Source: Takakia lepidozioides
Taxonomy: Eukaryota > Streptophyta > Takakiopsida > Takakiales > Takakiaceae
NCBI GenBank assembly: GCA_030704615.1
Contig: CM060733.1
Span: 75,864,907-75,928,906 of the forward strand
Reading direction: 5' to 3'
DNA length: 64,000 bases
In this document: one piece after another, positions 24,401-36,713 of the stretch
Numbering within the stretch: position 1 is the stretch's first letter
How the letters are laid out: each line of letters begins with the position of its first letter
Position numbers and translations under genes: made by a program
Notes under the pieces: model-generated
Seen by the model: only the letters and a program-made list of their open reading frames with translations
Database searches by the model: none
What the model was told of the DNA's origin: nothing

Positions 24401-25509
24401 GAAATTGAAGTTTGTGACATCAACTCCCCAATCAACAACATAGGATTGCACAAGATGGGTGCACTCAGCTGTGGTGCTGTTACAGAGATAGACCAATGAC
24501 GATATGGGCCAAACTTACCCTAATCAAATTCACAAGACGTCCAATAGTGTGGGAAGACCGGGAATTGTTGGTGTAATGATGCCCTGCTTGCTGCTCGTAC
24601 CTGTTCCTCCATGAACAAAAATCTAAAACATAAATTACAAAATCAAACTGCATTACCTCCACCAGAAAACAATCCGCTATCCCCCAACCTGGAGGAAAAC
24701 TGGAGTTCCACTTGATCTATGAGTATCTACAGCAGGATGGACCATTTTTCCACACAAGATCCAGGCCCTACCAATTCAAATGCAAATTGTGTCAGATTTC
24801 ATTCCTCCACTATAACTCGCTTAGGCACAGGTTGTCCAAGGAAAGATTCATCGTCAACAAGTATTTCCCATATTACCATTTGCTAACACCAGATCCAGAG
24901 CCAACCAATTCAATGCAATTTGACTCAACTTACACTTCACCCCTTATAATTAACATCCAGTAGCCAGTACAGTTACCTGCCAGTAGCCAATAAAGCTAAA
25001 CCACTTATCTCCAAACCATTCAGATGACGCGTTCCGGGGGAAAACTCCTCAATCCCGTCAGTGAGATTCCTCAATTCTTAACTCCACCACCATTCCGTTG
25101 CACATGTCAAAGCTCTGATCTACCCACTTCTACAGGCATCAACATAGGGTTTGCCATTCTGTTTCTGGTTCTATATTCTGTTTTTAAGTAGGAAGCCAAG
25201 TAACGCCACCGTCCAAAGACACGACACAGACATGCACACAAAAACCAGCACACCCTACCTGGATTCCTCCTGCTCCAGAACGGCGGCCAGAGAGTGAAGA
25301 AGGCAAGGATTGGGAGAAGAGCGGCCCGCCACCATACGCCTCATCAGTCCACGCGCCTTGTGCACCACATCCTCCCCTCCTCCACCACTCCCTCCTCCTT
25401 CCCCTCGCACCCCGTCCATCCCCGCCTCCCCTGCTACTTCGGAAGCTGCCACAACTACAGCCAGCGGCCCCGGGTCCAACATGGGCGAGCTGCCCGGCTC
25501 CTCGGCCAT
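15415..25509 (-). CDS. DCAF1: DCAF1, substrate receptor of CUL4-DDB1 ubiquitin ligase
   Basis: Fourteen exons join with matching phases into about 2041 aa: 25509-25259, 24600-24519, 24156-24040, 23869-23670, 23545-22615, 22360-22263, 22130-21698, 21523-20915, 20769-20590, 20427-19918, 19491-19357, 18303-18176, 18055-16327 and 16137-15415. The armadillo-like N-terminal half includes LLVDRGGVQQLL, NAALFFGASFVFRAVLDAF and GDRRISLG. A LisH motif follows at about 1226-1258 (ELLQLIHEHLVASGL). The C-terminal WD40-like region has the two DDB1-binding WDxR motifs, WDHR near 1773 and WDLR near 1809, and ends in a long Asp/Glu-rich tail. Family knowledge: DCAF1 bridges DDB1 to ubiquitylation targets in the nucleus and is essential in plant development. 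Length is close to known plant forms. The intron after exon 10 starts with GC instead of GT. The start at 25509 gives MAEEPGSSP and an in-frame link to LLHSLAAVLEQEESR. Confidence 0.96.
18829..18843 (-). other. Retrotransposon primer-binding-site relic in DCAF1 intron
   Basis: On the minus strand this reads tttggtatcagagc, the initiator tRNA-Met primer site typical of plant LTR retrotransposons. It lies in the roughly 1.05-kb intron between 18303 and 19357. The minus-strand sequence before it (about 19150-18850) could be the end of an old LTR, but I found no matching second LTR and no coding remnant. Confidence 0.4.
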
Positions 25510-26480
25510 GGCCTCCCCTCGATCGCCTCGACTCCCACAGCGACTCCACGGCCCTCTTCCCGGATCCAGACCAGGCCGATGCCTGCCTGCCTGCTTAGGT
25601 CACTGCTTGAATGTCGCGCTCCAGGCCCCCCCATCCTCATGCCTCCATCTCCGCATGCGGCTGCCATATTACCCTCCCAAAACAATGAGACGCTTAACAA
25701 AAGAAAGTGCAAACAAGTTTTATCGGTTCTAACCGTACGATGGAAACCCTTCATCACCCACCTCCGTTGATATTATGAGATGATGCAATCTGGAAAAGAC
25801 GACACCGCCGAATTAACTCGTGTTAATTTTAAGCTGGACCGTAGGCCAGCGTAGACTGACACTTGTTCGGGCGTGCCTTCGAGTGTAGTTCCCGCCAAGC
25901 GCATACCATGCATGCATCCCATCTGATGGCATGATGGCCATACATGCCCCACATGGCGCATGTGTCTGCCCAGGTTATGGGTAACCCAAGGAACTCCCAA
26001 AGTGTGCTTCTGTGATGTCCCACCCGCGGGCGCATCGTGCGCCACGTGGACACTTTTAACAGGCCGTAATGCATGCTGAATTCATAGCATGGCTGGTTGT
26101 GGATGAAACCTATTTGTCATTCATTCATGCATAGGTAGCAATGCCAAATTACAAATATGTTCTAGCCACCAACATATTATGGTTTCTAACCCTAACCCTA
26201 ATTGTAGTGATGGAACTTCCCTATTTTTCTGCTCTTCCTCATTTCTTATGTGTGGGTGCATACTTGTTTGTTTATAGATATTGCTTTAGTAGCATAGTGG
26301 TCATCAACTCATATAAGTATTTGTTATACTTATGCAGTCTGTTGCAATTATGGGATAGAACTTTGGAAAGAAAGAGTATTGTAGTTATAGGCAAGAAGAT
26401 GAACAACCTCTTCTTAAGTGAAGGAACACTTCTGCCTGCATAGACTTGCTCTCTCACAAGCTACATCTAACATTAGAAAC
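25510..26480. promoter_or_regulatory. DCAF1 upstream region
   Basis: The GC-rich stretch 25510-25690 is the probable 5' leader of DCAF1 on the minus strand. Farther out, 26188-26203 holds a telobox-like word (taaccctaaccctaa), a motif common in plant promoters. No gene is recognised; short frames at 25773-26443 have no domain. Confidence 0.35.
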
Positions 26481-26487
26481 AAATAGC

Positions 26488-27392
26488 CAATTCGGAGCTT
26501 CGGCTGCTCATCGGGGCATAACGGTCCCCCTCACACTCCCACTCGACCCTCGACCTGTCGGGCTCAGTGGAAATTCCCTTTGGTAGATGGCAGTCCGGAA
26601 CAGCTCCCCACACCTTGGTCGCTTTCCGACTCGCACGCTTACTCACTAGTTTTTGGTCACCAACGGGCTTGCACCGTTCTCGGGGTTACTACTCCCTATA
26701 TATACTTCTGTAGGTGTCCGCGGGAGTTCCACAAGTAGCCAAGTCCAAATCTGGTGCACCACCACTTAGATCCTCGATTGTCCCAATAATGAGCCGCGGT
26801 GAGTTTTGGCCCACCCACCACGGCCCCAATGGACCGTGGTGAGTCCCAAGACTCCCCACGACTCCCACCACAAGACCTCAGCCTCATGGTGAGTCTTATG
26901 CGACCCCCACTACGACTCCCTACGCTACCACCACCCCTCGTGGAGCCCCCACCGCCACCACCCGGTTTGCGGGGCTCCACCTAGTAAGCGCCACCGCCTC
27001 CTTGAGTGCCTTTGGTACTCAAGGGTGCTTCAGCCCCCTTTCCTATTTGCTGCCACTGCCCCCACCACAGGGGCAGCCCCTCTTGTGTCCCGATCCCTCG
27101 CCCTCAAGGCAAAGGGCCGCGACAACTGCCCCCTTTCGAGGGTGGGCCCTATACACCCTTTTTATATAGTGTGTGAAGGCGGTGGTGGAGCCTTCTAGAA
27201 GGGCCCCACCGCCTCAACCTCCTTGTAGAAAACTCTAGAACTAGAAGGAGGGCCACCTCCTACTTCTATGCTAGCTTCTACGTGGCCTCCATTATTTCTT
27301 TTTCGCTTTAGGCCGGTTTGGGAGTTAGGCGCGCACATCAAAGCGAGTAACTATGACTTGAAGGGGAGTTTACCGAAGTGAGGTGCGTGACA
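26488..27392. mobile_element. Solo LTR (chromovirus-type) with an internal inversion
   Basis: The stretch 26488-27124 is a diverged reverse-oriented copy of the LTR at 40259-40990. It includes the TATA region near 26695-26705 and ends in reversed tgtcgcgg at 27124. The missing LTR end (cgcgcacatcaaagcgagta through gtgcgtgaca) lies forward at about 27311-27392. Flipping 26488-27310 restores one LTR of about 720 bp. It is then flanked by gcagt on both sides (reversed 27125-27129, and 27393-27397), a 5-bp target duplication. The best reading is a solo LTR that was later inverted over most of its length. Confidence 0.7.
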
Positions 27393-27778
27393 GCAGTAAC
27401 CGCAAGGCGAAATGGCTCTTAGTTACGCCGGCCTCGGCCGGAGTCCTCTCTCTCTAAAGAGGTGAGGGTTGTTTTTTACAGGTTTCTTCCGCCTTGCGTT
27501 ATTTATAATCTAGGATTAGCCTCAAGTAGGCCTTGTCCCTACAAGGCAAGGCACATTAATGGGCTTCTGTCATTAATGCCAAGAGCCACGCCCAACTCTC
27601 GGGTCCACCTATCATTTCCCTCGCCATGCCCCCTCCTAGTAGTTCGTCATACCCACTCCTCGTCATGCATGTATGCCCCACCATGCTCCATGCGCCCTTC
27701 CCCATGCTACATGTGAGGCCCCATGTTGCATGCTACATGGCCATGTTTGTTATCCATGCCACGAGCTTAGGGGGATGA

Positions 27779-27786
27779 GTTTAGGG
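27779..27786 (+). repeat. 8-bp target site duplication, left (gtttaggg)
   Basis: It directly adjoins the left end of the giant hAT element and is identical to 45414-45421 at the right end. Eight bases is the length typical of hAT insertion. Confidence 0.75.
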
Positions 27787-28059
27787 CCTAGTTGCAAATT
27801 TGGACGTGACGTGGCGTTGACGCGTCAGCGTCACGTCCGACGCCAGGACGGACGTGCGTCACGTCACATCCTAAACCGACGTTATTGTACATAAATATGT
27901 TTATTTTTTTACTTTACTATTGACTATTTACTATGAGAACCGACGTGGCAACCGATGTGGCCTCATTACGTGGACTTCATTAATTATCTGTAAAATTCTT
28001 ATATTATGATTTATATTGTCAATCATGCGAACGTCAGCAAAGGTTGGTCGGACAAATTT

Positions 28060-28560
28060 TTATTTTTTTTAAATAGGTGCGACCACCAGAAGGGGGTGGT
28101 CGCACATATTTTCTTATTTTTTAAATGGGTGCGACCACCAACAGGTGGTGGTCGCAGCATTTTCATTTTTTTTAATAGGTGCGACCACAAGCAGAGGGTG
28201 ACTTTCGATCTTCGGTTTTTCTATCGGAGCCTTCGGAGAAAAAAAATAAAACTTTTTTTTTCTTTTCGTGCTCTTGTCGGATCTTCTATATCTCCTGATC
28301 GAGCTTGTGTAGATAGATGTTGCATAGTAGGGGTGATAGTAAACAGGTGCGACCACCAGCAGAGGATGGTCGCACATTTTTAATTATTTTTTAAATAGGT
28401 GCGACCACCAACAGGGGATGGTCGCACATTTTTAATTATTTTTTAAATGGGTGCGACCACCAGCCGGTGGTGGTCGCAGACTTTTTCTTTATTGTTATTA
28501 GGTGCGACCGCTCCCTGGACACGTGGCGAGGCGTGAATGGGGAGCAAAGGCGGTCGCACG
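28060..28560. repeat. Palindrome array A (upstream of kinase-like gene)
   Basis: Six or seven units of ggtgcgaccaccagcagg...ggtggtcgcac are separated by T/A-rich spacers of about 20-30 bp. Each unit is an imperfect inverted repeat that can form a hairpin. The last unit is longer, with gcgaccgc and gcggtcgc arms near 28503-28558, and lies about 20 bp before a TATA box. One spacer (28200-28330) is longer and unrelated. Confidence 0.85.
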
Positions 28561-28578
28561 TCAGGCCTCTCCAGGCAG

Positions 28579-28586
28579 TATATAAG
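28579..28586 (+). promoter_or_regulatory. TATA box of kinase-like gene
   Basis: tatataag is followed by ggcc, as in the TATA region of the RING gene. It lies about 290 bp before the first good ATG (28875) and just after palindrome array A. Confidence 0.6.
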
Positions 28587-28874
28587 GGCCTACCCCTCAT
28601 TCTCAACCCACTTTTTTCCCTCTCTGTGAGTGCGGTTCTGAGGCTTCTTGGAGTTTGAACTTCGGTGGCCAGGACTGAGCGTGGGGGGGGGAGAAAGTGG
28701 ATTTGTGTGGGGGAGGAATTTTTGCCTTTTTTTCCTGGGACTGCGGGAGAGTTTGCTTTGGGTACTATACCAATAGAGGGTGAGGAAATTGGTCTGCTAG
28801 TATATAAGGTTATCAATAGTTTGGGTTTAGTTTTCCGTTACGAAGCCGCCTCTATTCCGCAGAGTACTTTCATC

Positions 28875-30383
28875 ATGTCCGGAAACGTTGTTTCGAACGC
28901 AGTGTCAGGGGGTTCCTCGGGAAGTGGGCGTAAAGGTAGAAAGCGTAAACATGCACATGAACGGGATAGTCAGGTCAACAAAAAAGACTATCCAAGCGCA
29001 GAGGCCGCGAAGGTGGTGAAGCACGTAGTGCTGGATTATTTGAAGGACAATGACATAATGCGTTTGAATCTTTTGTATGTCCGACATGGGAATGATGGGT
29101 TCCTTAGATTCCAGCACAATATGGAGATGAGAATGAGGGAGGCTTTGGCAAGGGATGAATGGGAGGAGGACAGGGCGAAGTTCCAGTTCACGAAATGGAT
29201 GGAGGACCGGACCCATGATGCCACATGGAATCTGAGGCAAACCATGGACAAGTTTGTTACGATAACACCTGTAGCTGAAGGTCGCATGCCAACTTCGGGA
29301 GATGAGTTGTTTGTGCTTGTGGATTGGTGGTCTGACATGGTAAAGGCCCACGCCAAACGACGTACAAAACCACTCCAATGGAAGGCAGGGTCCTCGTCCG
29401 CGGATGCGGCATTGAACGTGAGATACATATCCACAAACGCACAGGTACAACAACTCGACGCGCCCAAACAGGGAAGGTATGGTACAATTCGGAGGGTTAG
29501 AATTGTTGGGGATCAATTCATTCCTCCATCTTGGGAGCTAGTAGGGAAAACGCCCGGGGAAACAAATGCTGAGCTTGCCAAAGTCCAACATAACAATGAG
29601 GCGTTGGCTGTGAAGTTCCATTATTTTGGCATCATAAAGTATTTTGCGTTGCATCCACGTCGAAATGAAGGTTACACACATTGGTGGAATGGGGGGACCA
29701 TACGATCATGGTTGAGTATTGACAGGAAATGGGGGAATGATCGGGATAACAGGGAATTAATGGAACGACGGGGTACGAAGCAGGAAATGCAGGAGGTCAA
29801 CCGACTGGTTCGATTCCGATAGAATCACACCCAATTGGCATGGGCGCCTTTGCATATCATGCTCAACGTCCATAATCACCACCTCTTGCACAACGACATG
29901 TCCCCCGACAACATTTTGTTGCATTTTCCACAAGGGTCTGAAGATGTGTACATCGGGGTATGCAATTGGGGGATGGCCTCCACGATGGATGACCCAAAAA
30001 CCACGTTGTACATTTTTGAGAGCAGAGACAAGATGATAAAGACTCTCGCACATAGATGGTGGATTGCACCTGAAATTGCAATTGTTGGTAATGTAGCCAA
30101 CAACCAGTCAGATGGCACACCTCGTAGGCCCCCTCTAACCGTGCCATCAGAGACCTTTGCAATTGGGAAGATAGCCCAGGCAATAAATGGGGGTAACACG
30201 TTCGATGCAAGTCTATTCAACGATATTTCTACTAGAACTTGTTTTGCTTCCGCTCTGGAAAACTTGTGTATAGACACAGTAGAGTTGCGGTACAAACTAG
30301 AAAATGTTGTGAAGCGTTTCATGACGGGGCTATTCAATTGGCCTGAGCCCAAAAATTGCTGGAGGATGGATAAAAACTTGTAG
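28875..30383 (+). pseudogene. Kinase-like cargo gene of the giant hAT element
   Basis: One frame of 503 codons runs from ATG 28875 to the stop at 30381-30383, broken only by TAG at 29820. The N-terminus is basic (GRKGRKRKH, a possible nuclear signal). The C-terminal two thirds resemble a protein kinase fold. A glycine-loop-like GRYGTIRRVRI is followed by a lysine block ALAVKF, a catalytic loop HNDMSPDNILLHF with Asp and Asn kept, and APE as WWIAPEI. The DFG position reads CNWG, so the metal-binding Asp is Asn here. The exact family is not recognised, and the role in the transposon is unknown. Its promoter is palindrome array A plus a TATA box, like the two neighbours. The single stop and the DFG change suggest a decaying copy of a formerly active gene. 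Confidence 0.6.
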
Positions 30384-33300
30384 ACCTCTGACTGTACATC
30401 ATGTTTGAATAAATGTTGTTTTCAATTGTGTTTGTCTCGTACCATAATGTTTTAATGGTTTGTTACTTGGCCATGGCACCTGGGTCCATCATATGGGATA
30501 ATCAAGCACCACACCCACGAATCTTTGAAGAGTGACAGTGTACATCGGGTCAATGGGTGAACCAATCGTTCCCCTGCCAAATGATTTTAGATTGATTTGA
30601 AACTTTGGGAGTGTGTTGTATATGCCCTCTTTAAGTTACCGAACAAGTATAAGGTCAATCTAAAATGGTTCTAAGGGTGAACCAATAGTTCCCCTATTAA
30701 ATGATTCATGATTGAAAATTGGTTGAAAGTTTAACGAGTCGTTCAGGGGGCAAATGATTATTTCTTCGCTTGCAACTTTGTGTACGTGATTTGTACGTAC
30801 TTAAGCACATATGGACCAAAGTTGAACTTCAACAAAGTTGTTTGAATTGGTTATTCAAATTCATAAGGAAAAACTATCTTTCGCCTGCACATGAATTGCT
30901 TTTAATTCCATTCTGAAGCCATATGCTTGATAACAACATGAAGAGTTGCATGCAAAATATCATCATGAACAGACATCGTCTGCATCCAAAACACATTTTA
31001 TTCCCTCATTTGCACTCCAAGGTGAAGTTATCTTCAACTTCATGCACTCTTCGTAGAGAGTTCTGCTATAGTGAGCATAGAGCAAAGGATGAACGTTTTT
31101 TTCCAAACATTTTTCTTTGGTACCATTTTTGGTAAGGATGTGGTGGTGTGAGGGTTCAACTCACAGAACAAAATCAAGCCAAAAACAAAATCATTGCGCC
31201 CCACACTCATTGCGCCCCACAATCCTATGCCCTCTAAATCATTTTATTTAGTAAAAATCCAGTTCAATTCAAAATTGGATGAAAGGGTGAACGGAAACTT
31301 CCCCGATGAAATGATATTTTATTGCTCCGAAACTTTGCAAGTGTCTTCTACATGCCCTCTTACACGTCTTTGAGAAGTATGACATCAATCTAAAATGGTT
31401 TAAAGGGTGAATCAATCGTCCCCCTACCAAATGATTTTAAATTGATTTGAAACTTTGCAAGTGTCTTGTACATGCCCTCTTACAGGTCTTTCACAAGTTT
31501 CAAATCAATCTAAAATGGTTAAAAGGGTGAATCAATCATGAACATATCAAATGATTTTGGAGTGCTTTAAAGCTTTGCAAGTGTCTTTCACATGCCATTT
31601 TAAAGGTACCGGACAAGTACGAGGTTAGTAAAATATGGTTGAAAGGGTGAACCAATTGTTCCCCTATCAAATGATTTTACATTGTTTTGAAGCTTTGCAA
31701 GTGTCAGCCACATGCCCTCCTACAAGTACCAGACAAGTATGACGTGAATAAAAAATGGTTGAAAGGGTGAACCAATCATTCCGCTATCAAATGATTTTAT
31801 ATTGCTTTGGATGTCATTGCTTTGGTAATTCTAGCCCCCCAATGGCCCATTGTAACCCTTGAATTACAATTCAAAATGCAATTCAAGCCCTTAAAATTGA
31901 TAATGTCAGTCCCTAAATGACCAACCCCGGCCGCCCCTCAAATTGTAATTTGAGCCCTTGAAATTGTCAATTCCAACCCCTCAAATTGCAATTGAAGCCC
32001 CTGAAACTTAATTCCAACCCCTCAAATTGCACTTCTAGCCCCTGAAATGACAATTCCCGCCCCTCAAATTGCAACTGCAGCCTGTGAAATGGCAATTGCT
32101 AATGCAGCCCTTGAAATAGGCAATTGAAGCCCTTGGAATGGCAGTTTCAGCCCCTCAAATTGCAAGTCCAACCCCTGAAATTGGCAATTCAAGCCCCATA
32201 AATGGCAATTTCAGCCCTTGAAATTGGCTATGGGTGAATCAATCATTCCTCGGCCAAATGATTTTGGCATTTAAAACTTTGCGAGTGTCTTGTACATGCC
32301 CTCTTAAAGTTACTGGACAAGTATGATGTCAATGTTAAATGGTTCAAAGGGTGAACCAACAGTTCCCCTGTTGGATGATTCATGATTAATCGTTAACGAT
32401 TGATCTCATATTACACTAGGACCTATCAGAGGGTACATTGAACACACTGGCCAAGTCTCAAAACGAACGAAAATCATTTGGATGGGCAACCATCCGTCGG
32501 CCCATTGAACGAATTTCGGTTGATCTCATATTACTCTGGGGCCTCTTCCATGGCACATTGAACATACTGGCCAAGTCTCAAAGCGAACCAAAATCATCTC
32601 GATGGCCAACCATCCGTTGAGCCATCGAATGAATTTCGATTGATCTGATATTAGTCCGGGACCTGTGAGAGGGTGTTTCAAACGTACTGGCAAAGTTTGG
32701 AAGCAAACAAAAATGATTTGGATGGGCAACCATCCGTTCACCCGTTGAATATATTCCGCTGGATCTTCTATTGCTTTGGGACCTGTTGGACTGTGTTTCG
32801 CGTGCTCGATTCGGTTTTGAATGGGGCGTGTAATGTAGCCATATGCAACGTGCGTGCCAAATTTGGGAACAAATATAATGCATTTGGACCCAAAACCACA
32901 AACATGTGATTCTTAAATGTAATGATCAATTTCTTCCCTGTTTTGCACTCCAAACTTGATTTGTGTTCAATTTCATGCATTCTTCATAGAGAGTTCTGCA
33001 ATAGTAAGCGAAGAGAACACTTTTTTTTTGGGCATTTTTTATTGGTCCAAATTTTGGCGGGGGAGTAGTGGTGGGATGCTGGAAGCCGCAGAACAAAACT
33101 GAGCCAAAAACAAAATCGATATGTGCCAGAAACCCCCAATGAAAGGCAGTGCAAACCTATTTATTGGCTTAAAATTAATTTAAATTCAATTACATTATGG
33201 AATGGCTTGGTGTCGATGGGGAGGCAAATGATTTATTCGTCTATTGTGTCTCCGCACATGTGTCGCACACATGTTCAAGCACATGCGGGAAAAAGAGGGG

Positions 33301-34140
33301 CTTCAACCACATCCGTTCAATGGGTGCAATAGCCGTGCACGCATTGCAGGATTTCTTTTTCGCAATGAACAAAAACCAGATGACAACTGAACGCCTGATT
33401 GGCCCATCAAACGAATTTCGATTGATCTCATATTACACTGGAACCTATCAGAGGGTATATTGAACACACTAGTCAAGTCTCAAAACGAACGAAAATCATT
33501 TGGATGGGCAACCATCCGTCGGCCCATTTAACAAATTTCGATTGATCTCATATTACTGTGGGGCCTCTTCCATGGTACATTGAAGATACTGGCCAAGTCT
33601 CAAAGCGAACCAAAATCATTTGGAGGCAAATGATTCATGCGTCTGTTCATTTATTTGTGATTAATCGTTAATGGTGAAAAGGATAAACCAAAGGTTCCTT
33701 GATCAAAAAAAATTTGAATGATTTGAAATTTTGCCAATATGTTCTACATGCCTCTTACATGGACCGGACAAGTATGAGATCAATAAAAAATGGTTCACAG
33801 GAGGAACCAATGGTTACTTGATGTGCCGATTTCTGAATGCTTTCAAACTTTGTCATTGCATTGTACATGCCCTCTTAAAGGTACCGGACAAGTATGAGTT
33901 CGATTTAAAATATTGCAATGGGTGAACCAATGATATCTTCAATCAACAATTTTTTATTGTTTTGAAACTTTGCCAGTATATTATATATGCCGACAAACAG
34001 GTACCGGACAAGTATGAGATCATTCAAAAATGGTTCAAAGGATGAACCTCGTATCTCCAAAAATTACGTAGACTATACAGTGGGTTGCACATTTAAGTTT
34101 TTGCAACCTGAGACCTTTGGCCTACTCCTTACGTTTCTAG
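30384..34140. repeat. Tandem-repeat core between the two cargo genes
   Basis: Three repeat types alternate. The first is a unit of about 110-130 bp (aaagggtgaaccaat, atcaaatgatttt, tttgcaagtgtct, catgccctctta, ggacaagtat), with copies near 30540-30730, 31270-31830, 32230-32400 and 33660-34050. The second is a block of about 20-25-bp units (cccctcaaattgcaattc) at 31830-32230. The third is a unit of about 125 bp (attgatctcatatta ... aaaatcatttggatgggcaacc) at 32400-32790 and 33400-33630. No gene is visible. The region separates the converging 3' ends of the kinase-like and RING genes. Confidence 0.8.
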
Positions 34141-34145
34141 CCTTT

Positions 34146-36713
34146 TTAGTCATCTTCATCTAGATTTATTACTTCGTTGTCGTCATCTCTAGATGTTGAT
34201 GAAGATGCTCCGGGTGTAGAGGACGTGCCTCCACCAGTACGGAGAGCTCGAGCCTGGGCTCGAGTGGTCAAAGAGGGACCCAATGTTGTGTGGTCCACCC
34301 TTGCCATCATGCGTAGCGTTCTAAGCGAGTGCTGACTCTCTTCCACATTTGCCAGAGCCGGGTGTGTCGCTCTTGCTACGGCGGCATGCAATTTTTCAAT
34401 TAAATCCGATATGTTTGGAAGTGGCAAGAACACCCCTGGAATAGGGGCAACTTGGTCACGTCATGTGTTCTGTCAATACTTTAGAACATTCATGATGGCA
34501 GCCTTGAAATTGTCCAACACCTCCTGCTGCTGGGGGTCTCTGCGCAACTCTGGAAGAAATGGCTCATCATCCCGACGAGGCACCCAGTACGTCTCATTCA
34601 TATCCTCCCAGCGGATGCTAGCGGCCTCCAACTCCCTTAGAAATAGGTCTCTCCCAATCGGTTCGCGATTGTATGGGTCGTTTTCCGCTGGCACCCACGG
34701 ATCCTCAAACAGTCAGAAGAATCTTTGTCTGGTACAGCTCCAATGCCCTCCCAAGTTCCGGCAAAAAAGCTCCATTTGGACTGGGTCCCGTATGCCTCTA
34801 GCACGCACGGTTATTTCCTAGTTGGATGTCACCCAAAAGGTCACCGGATCTTTAACCCTAGTTAACGTCTTCGCATCCAAGGCGTGCATCTCTCTTGGAG
34901 CATCCCATGTCATTGTCTCCCCCCAGTGCTGCCAATTTAAAAAATCGTACGGCGATACATCCAATGGCATGTTGTACCGGTTGTACTCGTATCCCGTGGG
35001 CATATTGTCTTGCAACCCAAACAACTCGTAGAAACGTCGATGGATTGGTCCACGACAGTGAGGGCATTGGCTGGCTCGCATGGCTGCCAATATGAGACAT
35101 GTGGGATGGAACAAATGGCCACATGAACCAAGCATATAGCCTCCCTCCGGTCCATAAGGGTTTAGGCACATTGTGCACACCGTACCATCTGTTACCCATG
35201 TCGCTGGATTGCTCAGTGGTATCAGCGTCCATTTATCCTCATTAATGTAGGATGACATCCTCGGCCTGGTGTCCCACTCCTCCTCTACTTCCAAATCCCA
35301 GTTTATACTGTTATTGGTATCGGAAATTGTATGCACACAGTGCTCAAACATGGCATGCACATCACCCCATGTGGTGAATCCAGTGTACTTCGACGTGAAT
35401 ACATCACGTACAGTGTCGTGCCTTTGCAAATTAGCATAGATGCTATCTATGCTTCGATTCGACAAACCTGCTGCACGTTGGAGGGAGGACAACGCTTCTT
35501 CTATCCGTGTTTCCCGTGATGCTAGATGGCCCGCCCATGTCACCCAATTCCGCCAATTCCCCTTCAACCATGGCCACGATCGGATTTGCATGGCACTTGA
35601 GTACCGATATGCAATAGCCCTAGCTTGCTCGCGTTCCCCCACAAGCTGCTCTAATTTCTATTCTTGGGCCGATATAATTTGCACGGCTGAACATTCCTCA
35701 GTTTCCACTATGGGGTCCTTCCCTTTTCTTGCCCTCTCCGCCGCAAATCTTTCTTCCTCAACCCTCGCCGGCTCCAGTTCAGACGTTTGCACTTCATTCC
35801 CATGCCCGATTGAGTCAACCCCGTCGATGACGCGGTCAATGTCCATTGGTGGCATATTCAAACGCGCCAATATGTCTTGCTCGTTGGTGATTGGCCTCGA
35901 GTCCTGAAGTACACCACGTACGCTGTCGAGAGTCCCCAACCCCATTCTTTCCAGCAAATTTGCTAGTTGCCACCGTTGCAAATGAACAATGTCCTACAGG
36001 TCTTTGATGTGTTGTTCATGTGCGACCAACTGTTCCTCCAACGGAGAGCGTACCTCGCCCCCCTCCACCTCAGACGTTGAAAGCCCGGCTGCGGAGACCT
36101 GTTGCGGCGTATAATCTGGAGGTTGGTTTGCATTTCCTCCTTCTTCCACATCGTCGTTTCCATCCGCCTTTCCTCCTTCTTCCACCTCGTCGTTTCCATC
36201 AAACCGTATGATGTCCTGCCCCTGACGTATATACAAGTCTGGGATATCAGAGAACATGTATAGTCTAGTACGCTGTCTCGCAGTGGCAGTTTGTCAATCC
36301 ACCGGTCGCAATAAAATCAACTCTGTGTACAACTTGGCCGCAAATAAATACAGGACCTTGTTGTTGACGAGCGGTTGACCCCACAATGTTGTATGTACCT
36401 CCTCTGCCCTGTGGCGGAAATGCGGGTTGGCGCACGAATGCAAGCTAGCTTGATTTTGTTTGGTTTGTGGATCATGCTTATCTCTGGGCCACAAACGATT
36501 TATGTGACACCAGTCCACAAATTTCCTGCAGTCACCAAGCGATCACCGCTGCCCCAACTTCCAAACTTCCCAACCTGGTTCCGCAAGAATGTTTTGGTCA
36601 TTGTATATGTCCCAACGAAGTTCGCGCCTGGCCCCTTTTGGTTTTTTTTTGGGAGGTCCAGGTTCATTATCGTCATCCCTGGGATGACCTCCTCTGTCTT
36701 CCTCCTCCGCCAT
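34146..36713 (-). pseudogene. RING-finger cargo gene of the giant hAT element
   Basis: A single frame of 856 codons runs from ATG 36713 (MAEEEDRGGHPRDDD) to TAA at 34148-34146 without a frameshift. Eight premature stops interrupt it, at 36545, 36296, 35996, 35660, 34820, 34715, 34475 and 34463 (first base). A C3HC4-type RING lies near 35180-35040: CTMC, then CGHLFHPTC, then CPHC. A coiled-coil-like region (35990-35640) precedes it, and a Ser/Asp-rich tail (34250-34146) ends it. The rest is not recognised. RING proteins usually act as E3 ubiquitin ligases; that this one did, or what it targeted, is inference. The opposite strand holds only shadows. Array B and a TATA box lie upstream. Confidence 0.6.

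Noticed and set aside
26188-26203. Interstitial telomere repeat
   Set aside because: Only about two plant-type units (ccctaa) are present, which fits a promoter telobox or chance better than a telomere relic.
28875-36713. Reassigned stop codons (TAG/TGA read as amino acids)
   Set aside because: Intact host genes in the window use TGA, TAA and TAG normally as terminators, and the pattern is explained by C-to-T decay of silenced DNA.
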